A stretch of DNA of 64,000 nt from JAIBJN01 sp963830885 (GTDB lineage: Bacteria; Actinomycetota; Thermoleophilia; Gaiellales; Gaiellaceae): assembly GCA_963830885.1 (NCBI GenBank), contig CAWHOA010000025.1, positions 1-64,000 of the forward strand, read 5' to 3'. The notes under the pieces were generated by a model. The model had not been told where the DNA came from, did not search any database, and was given only the letters and a program-made list of their open reading frames with translations. This document shows, piece by piece, positions 51,755 to 60,831 of this stretch (position 1 is the stretch's first letter; every line of letters begins with the position of its first letter). The position numbers and the translations under genes are program-made.

Positions 51755-51783
51755 TTGACACGGAATCGACACATCCCGTGCAA
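51755..51783. promoter_or_regulatory. Near-palindromic operator candidate upstream of pccB
   Basis: TTGACACGGA and TCCCGTGCAA are imperfect inverted repeats nine bases apart, 20 bases upstream of the pccB ATG. The layout would suit a dimeric repressor such as a TetR/GntR-type acyl-CoA sensor, but no regulator gene is near. Confidence 0.3.
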
Positions 51784-51879
51784 CACCGGTGCGCCTTTTC
51801 TCGTTACGGTTGCAGCGGAGGGAGGTCAGCGGCCGGCCCCTCCACGCGTGCGCGTGTGACTTACCCCGCAGCCGCCGGG

Positions 51880-52362
51880 CTACGCGTCGAGCTCCTCGCC
51901 GAGCAGCGCGTACATGTACACGTCTCGCCGGGTGCCCTTCAGCTCGACGTAGGAGCGAAGCAGTGCCTCACGGCGGAACCCCGCCTTCTCGGCAACGCGC
52001 TGGGAGGCACGGTTCTCCGGCTCGGTGAGCAGCTGGACACGAGCGACTCCGAGCTCGGCGAAGGCCCACCGGGAAAGGAGAATGAGAGCCCGCGTGGCGA
52101 CACCCCGGCCGCGCGCCTCGCGCTTGACCCAGTACCCGAGCTGGACGTTGTCCGCGACCCACCACCAGCTGATCGTGCCGAGAAATTCCTCGGTGCCGGC
52201 GTCGACGATCGCCGAGACGTCCGACGCCCTGCTGAGGAAGTCTCTGGCGTCCGCTTCCCCGTACGGCGACGGCACGCGGGTCCACCGGGGGATCTCGGGA
52301 TCCTGGCAGGCGGCCACCACGGCCGGGATGTCGGCCTCCGTGATCGGCCGGAGCGCGATAAT
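51880..52362 (-). CDS. RimJ-like GNAT acetyltransferase, non-canonical start likely
   Basis: The conserved sequence begins IIALRPITEADIPAVVAACQDPEIPRW, continues through WWVADNVQLGYWVKREARGRGVATRAL and ENRASQRVAEKAGF, as in RimJ/RimL-type protein acetyltransferases. The only ordinary start is GTG 52320, which would remove the first strand. Between the mcmA stop (52378-52380) and there the frame has no ATG/GTG/TTG; ATT at 52360-52362, preceded by AGGACGGGG, is the best candidate. About 160 residues. Confidence 0.72.
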   Translation of the reverse strand: MIALRPITEADIPAVVAACQDPEIPRWTRVPSPYGEADARDFLSRASDVSAIVDAGTEEFLGTISWWWVADNVQLGYWVKREARGRGVATRALILLSRWAFAELGVARVQLLTEPENRASQRVAEKAGFRREALLRSYVELKGTRRDVYMYALLGEELDA

Positions 52363-52377
52363 CCCCGTCCTCGAGTC

Positions 52378-53961
<1,584 letters not shown>

Positions 53962-54018
53962 GCGGTGATCCTACTTCCGGGGGATGAGACGGGCCCGGCG
54001 GGGGCCGATGCACTCGGC

Positions 54019-54643
54019 ATGGACGATGGCGGCGACCTGCGGCTGTCCGAGATCGTCGCGGCGCTCTCGTACGCGCTCGACATCACCGACGGCCAGCCGG
54101 CGGACAGGCACGGGCAGCTGGTTCGACCCCAAACTCGTGCGCGTCCTCGCCACCCTGCGCGAGGACGGGCGCTTCTGGGCCTCGCTGGGCGGGAACGCGC
54201 GGGCGCACGTCGTGGCGCTCGAGCCGGCCGAGCGGCTCGTCCTCGCCGACGGGGCGCGCCCTCGACGGGATCGCCGAGGCCTTCGCGAGCGTGATCGACG
54301 CCAAGTCCCCGTACACCTACCGCCACTCCGAGCGCGTGGCCGAGATCGCGGTCTCGACCGGGACGGCGCTCGGGCTCGCCCCGGCAGCGCTCCGCGACCT
54401 TCGCCGCGCCGCGCTCCTGACAGGTTCGACCGCGTTAGCCTGCGCGGCGAAGTCCTCGGACAGAGCGCACGCATTCTCGCCGTCGCGGACATCTTCGAGG
54501 CGATGACCGCCGAGCGGCCGTACCGCGCGGCGATGCCCGCGGAGCAGGCGCTCGCGCTCATGCGGGACGACGTCGGCACGAAGCTCTGCCCGGATGCGTT
54601 CGCCGCCCTCTCGGGCGCGCTGCCGGCTCAGCTCGCTGCGTAA
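54019..54643 (+). pseudogene. Decayed HD-domain (HD-GYP-like) phosphohydrolase
   Basis: Pieces of one protein appear in different frames: LRLSEIVAALSYALDITDGQP; then SWFDPKLVRVLATLRED...HVVALEPAERLVLADG; then LDGIAEAFASVIDAKSPYTYRHSERVAEIAV...LRDLRRAALL; then RGEVLGQSARILAVADIFEAMTAERPYRAA...GTKLCPDAFAAL. At least three frame changes are needed, and the segment that should hold HDIGK and HHExxDGSGY is missing after RRAALL. It is therefore catalytically dead. Confidence 0.85.
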
Positions 54644-54646
54644 CCT
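54641..54646 (+). promoter_or_regulatory. -10 element TAACCT, likely leaderless moaX mRNA
   Basis: TAACCT, six bases (GTCGGT), GTG at 54653. Confidence 0.4.
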
Positions 54647-54652
54647 GTCGGT

Positions 54653-55291
54653 GTGAGGATCCAGGTGCGGCTCTTCGCCGGGCTACGCGAGCGGGCCGGG
54701 ACCGCCGGGCGCGAGCTCGAGCTTCCCGCCGGCTCGCGACTCGGGGACGTCTGGCCCGAGCTGGGGCTCGGCGACGAGCCGGAGGGGCTCCTCTACGCGG
54801 TCAACAAGGACTACGCCGCCGGCGACCGCCTGCTCGCGGACGGCGACGAGGTGGCGCTGATCCCGCCCGTCTCCGGCGGCACGTTCAGACTCACCGGCGA
54901 CCCGATCGACCTCGGTGCCGTCGTAGCGGAGGTCGCCGACGAGCGCGCCGGTGCGATCGCCACCTTCCTGGGGACGACCCGGATCCATTCGCGCGGCCGT
55001 ACGGTCCTCCACCTCGAGTACGAGGCCTACGAGGGCATGGCGGAGAAGGTCATGGCCGAGATCGCCGAGAGCCTCGCGGCCCGCTACGACCTGTGCAAGG
55101 TCGCGATCACGCACCGGATCGGGCGCGTGGGCATCGGCGAGACGAGCGTCGCCATCGCCGTTTCCGCCCCCCACCGCGAGCACGCCCTCGCCGCCTGCAA
55201 GGAGGCGATCGACACGCTCAAGGTCGACGTCCCCCTGTGGAAGAAGGAGATCTACGAGGGCGGCGAGGAGTGGATCGGGCGCGGCTCGTGA
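54653..55291 (+). CDS. moaX: MoaD-MoaE fusion (molybdopterin synthase)
   Basis: A 212-residue fusion. Residues 1-76 are the ubiquitin-like MoaD (IQVRLFAGLRERAG...EVALIPPVSGG) ending in Gly75-Gly76; the rest is MoaE (ATFLGTTRIHSRGRTVLHLEYEAYEGMAEK, ITHRIGRVGIGETSVAIAVSAPHR, IDTLKVDVPLWKKEIYEGGEEWIG). Together they put two sulfurs on precursor Z to give molybdopterin. In mycobacterial MoaX the Gly-Gly must be freed by cleavage for thiocarboxylation; the same is expected here. No other mo-genes are in the window. Confidence 0.95.
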   Translation: MRIQVRLFAGLRERAGTAGRELELPAGSRLGDVWPELGLGDEPEGLLYAVNKDYAAGDRLLADGDEVALIPPVSGGTFRLTGDPIDLGAVVAEVADERAGAIATFLGTTRIHSRGRTVLHLEYEAYEGMAEKVMAEIAESLAARYDLCKVAITHRIGRVGIGETSVAIAVSAPHREHALAACKEAIDTLKVDVPLWKKEIYEGGEEWIGRGS

Positions 55292-55331
55292 CCGCGCACG
55301 ATCGCCGACCGCTCTAGTTGCTCGTCGCTCG

Positions 55332-55361
55332 CGAAGCGAGGGCCCGGAGGCCCCCGCTTCG
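55332..55361. terminator. Hairpin between moaX and the convergent hypothetical gene
   Basis: CGAAGCGAGGGCC (55332-55344) pairs with GGCCCCCGCTTCG (55349-55361) around a CGGA loop. Confidence 0.75.
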
Positions 55362-55384
55362 TCGTTCGCGTGACCCCTTCAGTG

Positions 55385-55789
55385 TTAGCCGTTGCTCGGC
55401 TGCGCCGCCGCACCCTCGGTCATCACCCGACCGAGGACGCCGACCAGGCCGGCGTTCCCGAATGGAACGAAGAGGGTCGTGATCGACTTGTTGACGATGA
55501 ACGCCATCCCGGCCGACAGCTCCCGGGCCTCGAGGACCACCGTCTTGGGCCCCTTGGTCACGGGGATGGCCCCCGAGATGGCGATCGAGCCGTCGAACGT
55601 GCTGACGTTCTCGAGGTTGACGTTCTGCTCGGTCGTCGAGTCCGCGCCGATCCTGATGCGGGCGTTGAGGATGCCCTCATCCGGATCGTTGACGTCCCTC
55701 GCCGCAGAGATGGTGCCCCAGACCAGCAGGATCCCCTTGGTCGGGGCGTTGACCGACTTGGTGACAAGCGGCGCGTAGCTCGGATGCAC
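55385..55789 (-). CDS. Hypothetical beta-rich protein (about 134 aa)
   Basis: From GTG 55789: HPSYAPLVTKSVNAPTKGIL, LLVWGTISAARDVNDPDEG, then alternating short strands (LNARIRIGADSTTEQNVNLENVSTFDGSIAISGAIPV) and KTVVLEARELSAGMAFI. It looks like an exposed beta-sandwich but has no signal peptide in this frame, so the start or an upstream part may be lost. Family not recognised. Confidence 0.5.
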   Translation of the reverse strand: MHPSYAPLVTKSVNAPTKGILLVWGTISAARDVNDPDEGILNARIRIGADSTTEQNVNLENVSTFDGSIAISGAIPVTKGPKTVVLEARELSAGMAFIVNKSITTLFVPFGNAGLVGVLGRVMTEGAAAQPSNG

Positions 55790-55858
55790 CTCGACGGAAC
55801 AGAGAGGACGTGGACGATCGTCCCTCGCACGCGGGAGGGAGCTCCGACGGGGCGCGGC

Positions 55859-55864
55859 TACGAT
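55859..55864 (+). promoter_or_regulatory. -10 element TACGAT, likely leaderless site-2 protease mRNA
   Basis: TACGAT, six bases (GAGACG), GTG at 55871. Confidence 0.5.
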
Positions 55865-55870
55865 GAGACG

Positions 55871-56746
55871 GTGAGTAGCCTGACCCCGCAGCACGACCCG
55901 GAGACCCGGCGTTACGAGCTCGACTCGCCGCCCGACGACGCGGAGCACGCCGCCCGTGACTACGAGCCGATCCACCCGCGCGGGCGGCTGTCCGGGCTCG
56001 GCCGGAAGCTCTGGGCGCCGATCGCCGCATTCGGCCTCCTCATCTTCAAGTTCAAGACCGCGATTCTCGCGCTCTTCAAGCTGAAGATCTTCGTCACCGC
56101 CGGATCGATGCTCGTCTCGATCGGGGCGTATGCCTGGATCTGGGGCTGGCGCTTCGCAGTGGGTTTCGTCTTCCTGCTCCTGATCCACGAGCTCGGGCAC
56201 GTGGCCGAGCTGCGCCGCCAGGGTATTCCCGCTTCGGCCCCGCTCTTCATCCCGTTCCTCGGCGCGGTGGTGGGAATGAAGCAGATGCCGCACAACGTCT
56301 GGAAGGAGGCGCAGGTTGCGCTCGCCGGCCCGATCGTGGGGAGCCTGGCCGCGGCGGGGCTCTGGGTCGCGGGCGAGGCTCTCGACTCGGAGCTGCTCGT
56401 CGCGCTTGCCTTCACCGGCTTCTTCCTCAACCTCTTCAACCTGATCCCCGTGTCTCCGCTCGACGGCGGGCGCGCGGCCGCGGCCCTGCACCCGGCGCTG
56501 TGGGCCGTCGGCCTCGTGCTCCTGCTCGGACTGACGATCGTGAGCCCGAACCCGATCCTGTTCCTCGTGCTGATCGTCGGGGCGATCGAGGTCTGGCGGC
56601 GCTGGCGGGACCGGGACGAGCCGGGCATGGCCGCCTACTACGCGATCGAGCCCTGGCAGCGCGCCGTCGTCGGAGTCACCTACCTCGGCCTCACGGCCCT
56701 GCTGGCCATCGGCATGGCCGCGACCCACATCGAGCGCACGTTTTAG
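55871..56746 (+). CDS. Site-2 protease family (M50) membrane metalloprotease
   Basis: 291 residues with about six transmembrane helices after a hydrophilic N-terminus. The zinc site HELGH lies in LLLIHELGHVAELRRQGI, the third ligand in NLIPVSPLDGGRAAAAL, both in membrane segments. There is no PDZ or CBS domain. Members cut membrane-bound regulators such as anti-sigma factors; the target here is unknown. Its TAG stop overlaps the left end of the long inverted repeat at 56745. Confidence 0.9.
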   Translation: MSSLTPQHDPETRRYELDSPPDDAEHAARDYEPIHPRGRLSGLGRKLWAPIAAFGLLIFKFKTAILALFKLKIFVTAGSMLVSIGAYAWIWGWRFAVGFVFLLLIHELGHVAELRRQGIPASAPLFIPFLGAVVGMKQMPHNVWKEAQVALAGPIVGSLAAAGLWVAGEALDSELLVALAFTGFFLNLFNLIPVSPLDGGRAAAALHPALWAVGLVLLLGLTIVSPNPILFLVLIVGAIEVWRRWRDRDEPGMAAYYAIEPWQRAVVGVTYLGLTALLAIGMAATHIERTF

Positions 56747-56909
56747 TGCCCTTCCAGGCAGTCCAGCCCAGTTTCTGCGTCGCGAGCACCAAGCCAGTGG
56801 CCGCGCTCGCGCGCAGTCAAGGCTGGTTGCCTTGTCAAGGGCGAGGGTGGACTCTGGCGCCGCGTGATCGCGGGGCAGAGACGGGCTCGTGCTGCCTGGA
56901 GGGGCACTG
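56745..56909. repeat. Giant-hairpin intergenic element of a different sequence
   Basis: AGTGCCCTTCCAGGCAG at the left and CTGCCTGGAGGGGCACT at the right are inverted repeats, and imperfect complementarity continues to the centre (CAAGGC-TGGTT-GCCTTG), so the full 165 bp can fold as one hairpin. Size and placement match copies 1-4 but the sequence is unrelated. It fills the gap between the site-2 protease and the LOG gene. Confidence 0.75.
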
Positions 56910-56910
56910 A

Positions 56911-57633
56911 GTGCCGCGGGACGACGATAGGCTGATTCTCGAGAGCACGGAGGGCGCCCAGCTCCTGCACGCCCGCCAGATCGGCGACGAGTTCCTGCTC
57001 GGCTTCGACACCGTCGCCGACCTGCCGAAGCCCGCGGTCACCATCTTCGGCTCCGCCCGAGTTCGCGAGGGACATCGCGCCTATGGCGAGGCGCGCGACG
57101 TCGGCAGGCGCTTCGCCGAGGCCGGCTTCACGGTCGTCACGGGCGGTGGGCCCGGCGTCATGGAGGCGGCGAACCGCGGCGCACGCGAGGGCGGCGGGCT
57201 CTCCGTCGGCTTCAACATCGTCCTCCCGCACGAGCAGCGCTCGAACCCGTACCTCGACATCGAGGTCGTCTTCGAGCACTTCTACGTCCGCAAGACGATG
57301 TTCGTGAAGGCCGCCGAGGGCTTCGTCATCTTCCCCGGCGGCTTCGGGACGCTCGACGAGCTCTTCGAGGCGATGACCCTGATCCAGACCGGAAAGATCC
57401 TCGACTTCCCCGTCGTCCTCTTCGACGCGGAGTACTGGCGCGGCCTCCTCGACTGGATCCGCGACCCGCTGCTCGGCGAGGGGATGATCTCGCCGGAGGA
57501 CTGGGACAACCTCCATGTCACGGACGACCCCGAGGAGGCCCTCCGGCTCGTGGTCACCTGCTACGAACGCCGCACTCGTCTCGGCGACGGCGCAGCCGCA
57601 CAGGCTGAGACAAGGAGGAAGGGAGCGGCCTAG
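56911..57633 (+). CDS. LOG-family protein (phosphoribohydrolase fold)
   Basis: A 240-residue protein of the lysine-decarboxylase-like/LOG family: VTIFGSARVREGHRAY, the GGGPGVMEAANRGA motif and PGGFGTLDELFEAMTLIQ. Members cleave nucleoside monophosphates to free base and ribose phosphate. GGAGGGG lies eight bases before the GTG. The last ~18 residues (DGAAAQAETRRKGAA) are encoded by the terminator module itself. Confidence 0.9.
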   Translation: MPRDDDRLILESTEGAQLLHARQIGDEFLLGFDTVADLPKPAVTIFGSARVREGHRAYGEARDVGRRFAEAGFTVVTGGGPGVMEAANRGAREGGGLSVGFNIVLPHEQRSNPYLDIEVVFEHFYVRKTMFVKAAEGFVIFPGGFGTLDELFEAMTLIQTGKILDFPVVLFDAEYWRGLLDWIRDPLLGEGMISPEDWDNLHVTDDPEEALRLVVTCYERRTRLGDGAAAQAETRRKGAA

Positions 57634-57646
57634 GCCGCTCCCTTCC
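57578..57646 (+). terminator. Double-hairpin terminator, second copy
   Basis: GTCTCGGC (57578-57585)/GCTGAGAC (57604-57611), then a perfect 30-base palindrome GGAAGGGAGCGGCC-TA-GGCCGCTCCCTTCC (57617-57646) with the LOG stop TAG at its centre. Same module as 2960-3028. Confidence 0.8.
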
Positions 57647-57690
57647 GTTCTCCACGCCGGTCCCTCGACCGGCGCCCTCCTGCGGGTGCG

Positions 57691-58158
57691 TCAGCGGACC
57701 CGCTCGCCGTCCTGGATCTCCCCTCGCCATGCGCCCGTTGCGTCGCCGCGGGCTTCGACGAGCTCCTTGAAGCGGCCGAGATCGCCCTGAACGCGCCGGC
57801 TGTCCATCCCGAGCGCGCTGCCGAGCTGGTCCATCAGACCCTCGTTCTCGTGCTCCATCTGCACGGTCACGCGCGTCTCGTCCTCGGCGAGGCGGTGGAA
57901 CGTGACGACGCCGGCATTCCACTTGCCCTCGATCGCCCTCCAGGCCACGAGCTCGTCGGGACGCTGCTCGGTGACCTCCGCCGTCCACGCGTGCTGCTTG
58001 ATACCTGCGCCGACGACCCAGTGCAGAATCCCGTCGTCGATCTGCTCGACGGACTGGACGTCCTCCATGAACTGCGGGAACTCCTCGAACTGCGTCCACT
58101 GCTCGTACGCCGTGCGAACGGGCACCTGGACGTCGATCGACTCGGTGGTGCTGGCCAT
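57691..58158 (-). CDS. SRPBCC-family (polyketide cyclase/dehydrase-type) protein
   Basis: A 155-residue START-fold protein: TESIDVQVPVRTAYEQWTQFEEFPQFMEDV at the start, VTEQRPDELVAWRAIEGKWNAGVVTFHRL in the middle and GRFKELVEARGDATGAWRGE at the end, matching the small cyclase/dehydrase subgroup often linked to membrane or stress functions. GGAGG lies upstream of the ATG. The substrate is unknown. Confidence 0.85.
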   Translation of the reverse strand: MASTTESIDVQVPVRTAYEQWTQFEEFPQFMEDVQSVEQIDDGILHWVVGAGIKQHAWTAEVTEQRPDELVAWRAIEGKWNAGVVTFHRLAEDETRVTVQMEHENEGLMDQLGSALGMDSRRVQGDLGRFKELVEARGDATGAWRGEIQDGERVR

Positions 58159-58211
58159 GCTTCCTCCTTGGGTTGCGTCTCCGACGCGTACCCGGAGTAG
58201 CCGCCCCGAAA

Positions 58212-58381
58212 CTAGGAGGGATTGGCGGAACGCAGCTCGCCGCCGGGGTGCGATGGTCGTTCCGAAACAAGGACGCAGGGAGCGTTCGTCGCCGGAGGCT
58301 ACGGGCGCGACCGAGGACGCAGTCTTCGGGGCGAGCAGCGCGGCCCGGCGGCACAGACTGTGTTTCGCCGAGCCCTCCTAG
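58212..58381. repeat. Giant-hairpin intergenic element, copy 4
   Basis: 170 bp, bounded by CTAGGAGGG (58212-58220) and CCCTCCTAG (58373-58381). Nearly identical to copy 3 including the block GGGGTGCGATGGTCGTTCCG. The bioY stop codon is in its right arm. Confidence 0.88.
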
Positions 58382-58971
58382 GAGTCGGAGCCGCGGAGGT
58401 GCTTGACGAGCCTCCAGGCCCCGGGCAAGAGCATGCCGGCCAGGTAGAGCTTGATCAGGTCGCCGACGACGAACGGGTAGAGGCCGGCCTCGAGCGTCCC
58501 TTCGAGCCCCGTTCCGATCTCCCTCGCCAGCCAGGGGAGCCCGAACAGGTAGATGACGACGCTGCCCGACAGCATCGCGGCGACCGCCGAGTTGAAGCGG
58601 CGGTCCCACCGCCGCTCGGCGAGCCAGCCGGTCAGCACCGCGGCCGCGACGAAGCCGACGAGGTAGCCGCCGGTGGCGCCGTGGAAGACCTCCCAGCCCC
58701 CCTCACCGCCGGAGTAGACAGGCGCGCCGACCAGGCCGACGCCGAGATAGAGCAGCAGGCTCATCGCCCCGAGCAACGGCCCCAGCGACGCCCCGACGAG
58801 CAGGACGGCGAACGTCTGCCCCGAGATCGGCACGGGCGTGAACCCGAGCGGGATCTCGATCTGGGCGGCGAGCGAGACGAGCCCGGCACCCGCGACGATC
58901 AAGAGCACGTCGACCAGCAGGCTCGACCGCGGAAAGACCGCCAGCCTGAGAGTCGCCGCCTGCGGGTTCAT
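58378..58971 (-). CDS. bioY: Biotin transporter substrate-binding protein BioY
   Basis: A 197-residue membrane protein with six hydrophobic segments. LGFTPVPISGQTFAVLLVGASLGPLLGAMSLLLYLGVGLVGAPVYSGG and TGGYLVGFVAAA are the BioY hallmarks. It is the S component of an ECF-type biotin importer; no energy-coupling genes are adjacent, so it may act alone or use a shared module. It would supply biotin to the carboxylase at 36118. Confidence 0.94.
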   Translation of the reverse strand: MNPQAATLRLAVFPRSSLLVDVLLIVAGAGLVSLAAQIEIPLGFTPVPISGQTFAVLLVGASLGPLLGAMSLLLYLGVGLVGAPVYSGGEGGWEVFHGATGGYLVGFVAAAVLTGWLAERRWDRRFNSAVAAMLSGSVVIYLFGLPWLAREIGTGLEGTLEAGLYPFVVGDLIKLYLAGMLLPGAWRLVKHLRGSDS

Positions 58972-58991
58972 CGCGGCGGGACTCTAACGGA

Positions 58992-60785
58992 CTACGCCGA
59001 GGAAGGCAGGTAGAAATAGTCGCCGGGCGGCGTCCGGCCGGGGCCGTAGATGGCCGTCGGGTTCTCCGGCTTGTAGCGCGTGAAGAAGTCGTCCTCGCGG
59101 AGGAGCTTGCCGCGCTCGAAGACCTTGCGGTACACCGTGACGTCGAAGCCCGGGCCACCGGCGCTCGTCCGTCGGATCGAGTTCCGCGGCGCCCCGGGAT
59201 CGACCGCGTACTGGAGCTCCGGCTGCGTGTAGTTCGTGGGCTCGCTCGTCGTGGACTCGACCCGGCGCCCCTGCTTCGTCCCGTAGAACGTGACCGTGAA
59301 CGTCGCGTCCGTGTAGGTGACGTCGATGAGAATCGCTTTCTTCAGGTCGTTCCGGAACACGAACTCGGGGCCGCCCCAGGACACAGTCGCATCGCGCCCC
59401 ATCGGGTAGTGGCTGATGTAGAAGGCGTGGTTCGAGCGGGCCAGAATCGGAAGCCCTGCCTCGAAGGCCGCGTTGAAAATGGTCGTGGCCGTCTGGCAGA
59501 CCCCGCCGCCGATGGACGGGATCAGAACGCCGCCCCAGATCATCTGGCCCTCGAGGAAGCCGCGCTCGACCGTGCGCGGGCCGATGTCGCGGTTGTAGGA
59601 GAACGTCTGCCCGGGCTCGACGATCGTCCCGTCGAGGTAGTCGCCGAGCAGGTGGACGTTGTGGATCCGGTTGGACGACGATTCGCCCATGTCGGTCGTG
59701 AACGACGAGACCTTCTCGCGGATCCCGAGCGCCCTGGCCTCGCCGGTCGTCAGGTCGGCGGCGAGCGCCGTCAGCCCGATCGTCGCGACGCGGCCGCCCG
59801 GGCCGGTGCCGGCGGCGACGACGGCGTTCTGGGCCTTCTGGACGTCCAGGGTCGTCCCCGGCTTCGAGCGCAGGACGCGCACGCGCTCGCCGACGATCCG
59901 GAACGTCGCGTCCTTGGGCTCACGGAGCGTGGTCTTCACCATCGGGAGAAGCGCAGTGCGGAGCCCGTCCGGGTCGAGCGCGAGCTCGTAGGTGCCCGCG
60001 GCCTGCGGGAAGCGGACGAGCCCGGCGAGCCTGGCCGGCCGCAGCTCGCCGACGGGCTGCTTCTTCAGCCGGATCGCCACCGGCGCCGCCAGAAGCGTGC
60101 GGGCCTGCAAGGCCGTCGCCTCGGCTTCCTCCGTCGTGATCGCCGGGGCGACGTCGCGCACGGTCGCGGTGACGCGGCGTTCCCCGGCGAGGCCTGCCGC
60201 CTGCACCGAGGCGAGGAGCGGGTCGACGTCGACGGTGGTCCCGGCGACGCCCGGGCGGACGGCGACCTCCCGGCCGTCCATTCGCAGCTTGGCGTTGACG
60301 GGCCGGTCGGTCAGACCGCGGAGCTGATCGTCGACCGTGCGCCGCTCGGCCGGAAGGGGCTCGAGCGCCGGCTCGACGTCCTGGCCGAAGGCGAACGGCG
60401 CGACGAGCGCGCCGAGGCGCGAGAGCACGGAGCCCCGTCCCGCCTGGTAGGCGCGCTCCTCGGTCGCGGCGACGTCGAGGGCGAACGCCGTGCTGGGGCG
60501 GATCACCAGCACCTCCTCGCCCACCGCGATGCGCACCGGCTCGTGCAGCCGCGGTCCGAGCTCGGCCTGCAGCTTCGCCTGCGCCTCGGCGTGGGAAAGC
60601 CCGCCCAGGTCCACCCCGGCGACCGACACGCCGGGCAGCACGGCGTCGCGCAGCGTGTATGCACGCGCAAACAGGGCGGCTCCGGCGACCATGACGACGA
60701 GCGCGGCAACGAGCGCGACGGTGCCGGCGCGGCTGCGACGGCGTCGTCGAGCTGATCGCGCTGGACGGACGACGATCTCGGCCAT
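58992..60785 (-). CDS. VanW-family protein with peptidoglycan-binding-like N-terminal domains
   Basis: A 597-residue exported or anchored protein. A basic start (RSARRRRRSRAG) leads to one transmembrane segment (TVALVAALVVMVAGAALFARAY); two PG-binding-4-type repeats follow (VAGVDLGGLSHAEAQAKLQAEL and later ones); the VanW domain is at about 410-540 (GQTFSYNRDIGPRTVERGFLEGQMIWGGVLIPSIGGGVCQTATTIFNAAF); a G5-like end follows. Likely a wall-associated protein. It is divergent from selA. Confidence 0.9.
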   Translation of the reverse strand: MAEIVVRPARSARRRRRSRAGTVALVAALVVMVAGAALFARAYTLRDAVLPGVSVAGVDLGGLSHAEAQAKLQAELGPRLHEPVRIAVGEEVLVIRPSTAFALDVAATEERAYQAGRGSVLSRLGALVAPFAFGQDVEPALEPLPAERRTVDDQLRGLTDRPVNAKLRMDGREVAVRPGVAGTTVDVDPLLASVQAAGLAGERRVTATVRDVAPAITTEEAEATALQARTLLAAPVAIRLKKQPVGELRPARLAGLVRFPQAAGTYELALDPDGLRTALLPMVKTTLREPKDATFRIVGERVRVLRSKPGTTLDVQKAQNAVVAAGTGPGGRVATIGLTALAADLTTGEARALGIREKVSSFTTDMGESSSNRIHNVHLLGDYLDGTIVEPGQTFSYNRDIGPRTVERGFLEGQMIWGGVLIPSIGGGVCQTATTIFNAAFEAGLPILARSNHAFYISHYPMGRDATVSWGGPEFVFRNDLKKAILIDVTYTDATFTVTFYGTKQGRRVESTTSEPTNYTQPELQYAVDPGAPRNSIRRTSAGGPGFDVTVYRKVFERGKLLREDDFFTRYKPENPTAIYGPGRTPPGDYFYLPSSA

Positions 60786-60831
60786 GAACCCAGGAGGGTA
60801 GCGGGAAACGCGGCCATTATCATTCGCGCTC

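Noticed and set aside
51736..51879. A further giant hairpin between pccB and the acetyltransferase
   Set aside because: Length is similar but the halves are not complementary; only the short dyad at 51755-51783 is.
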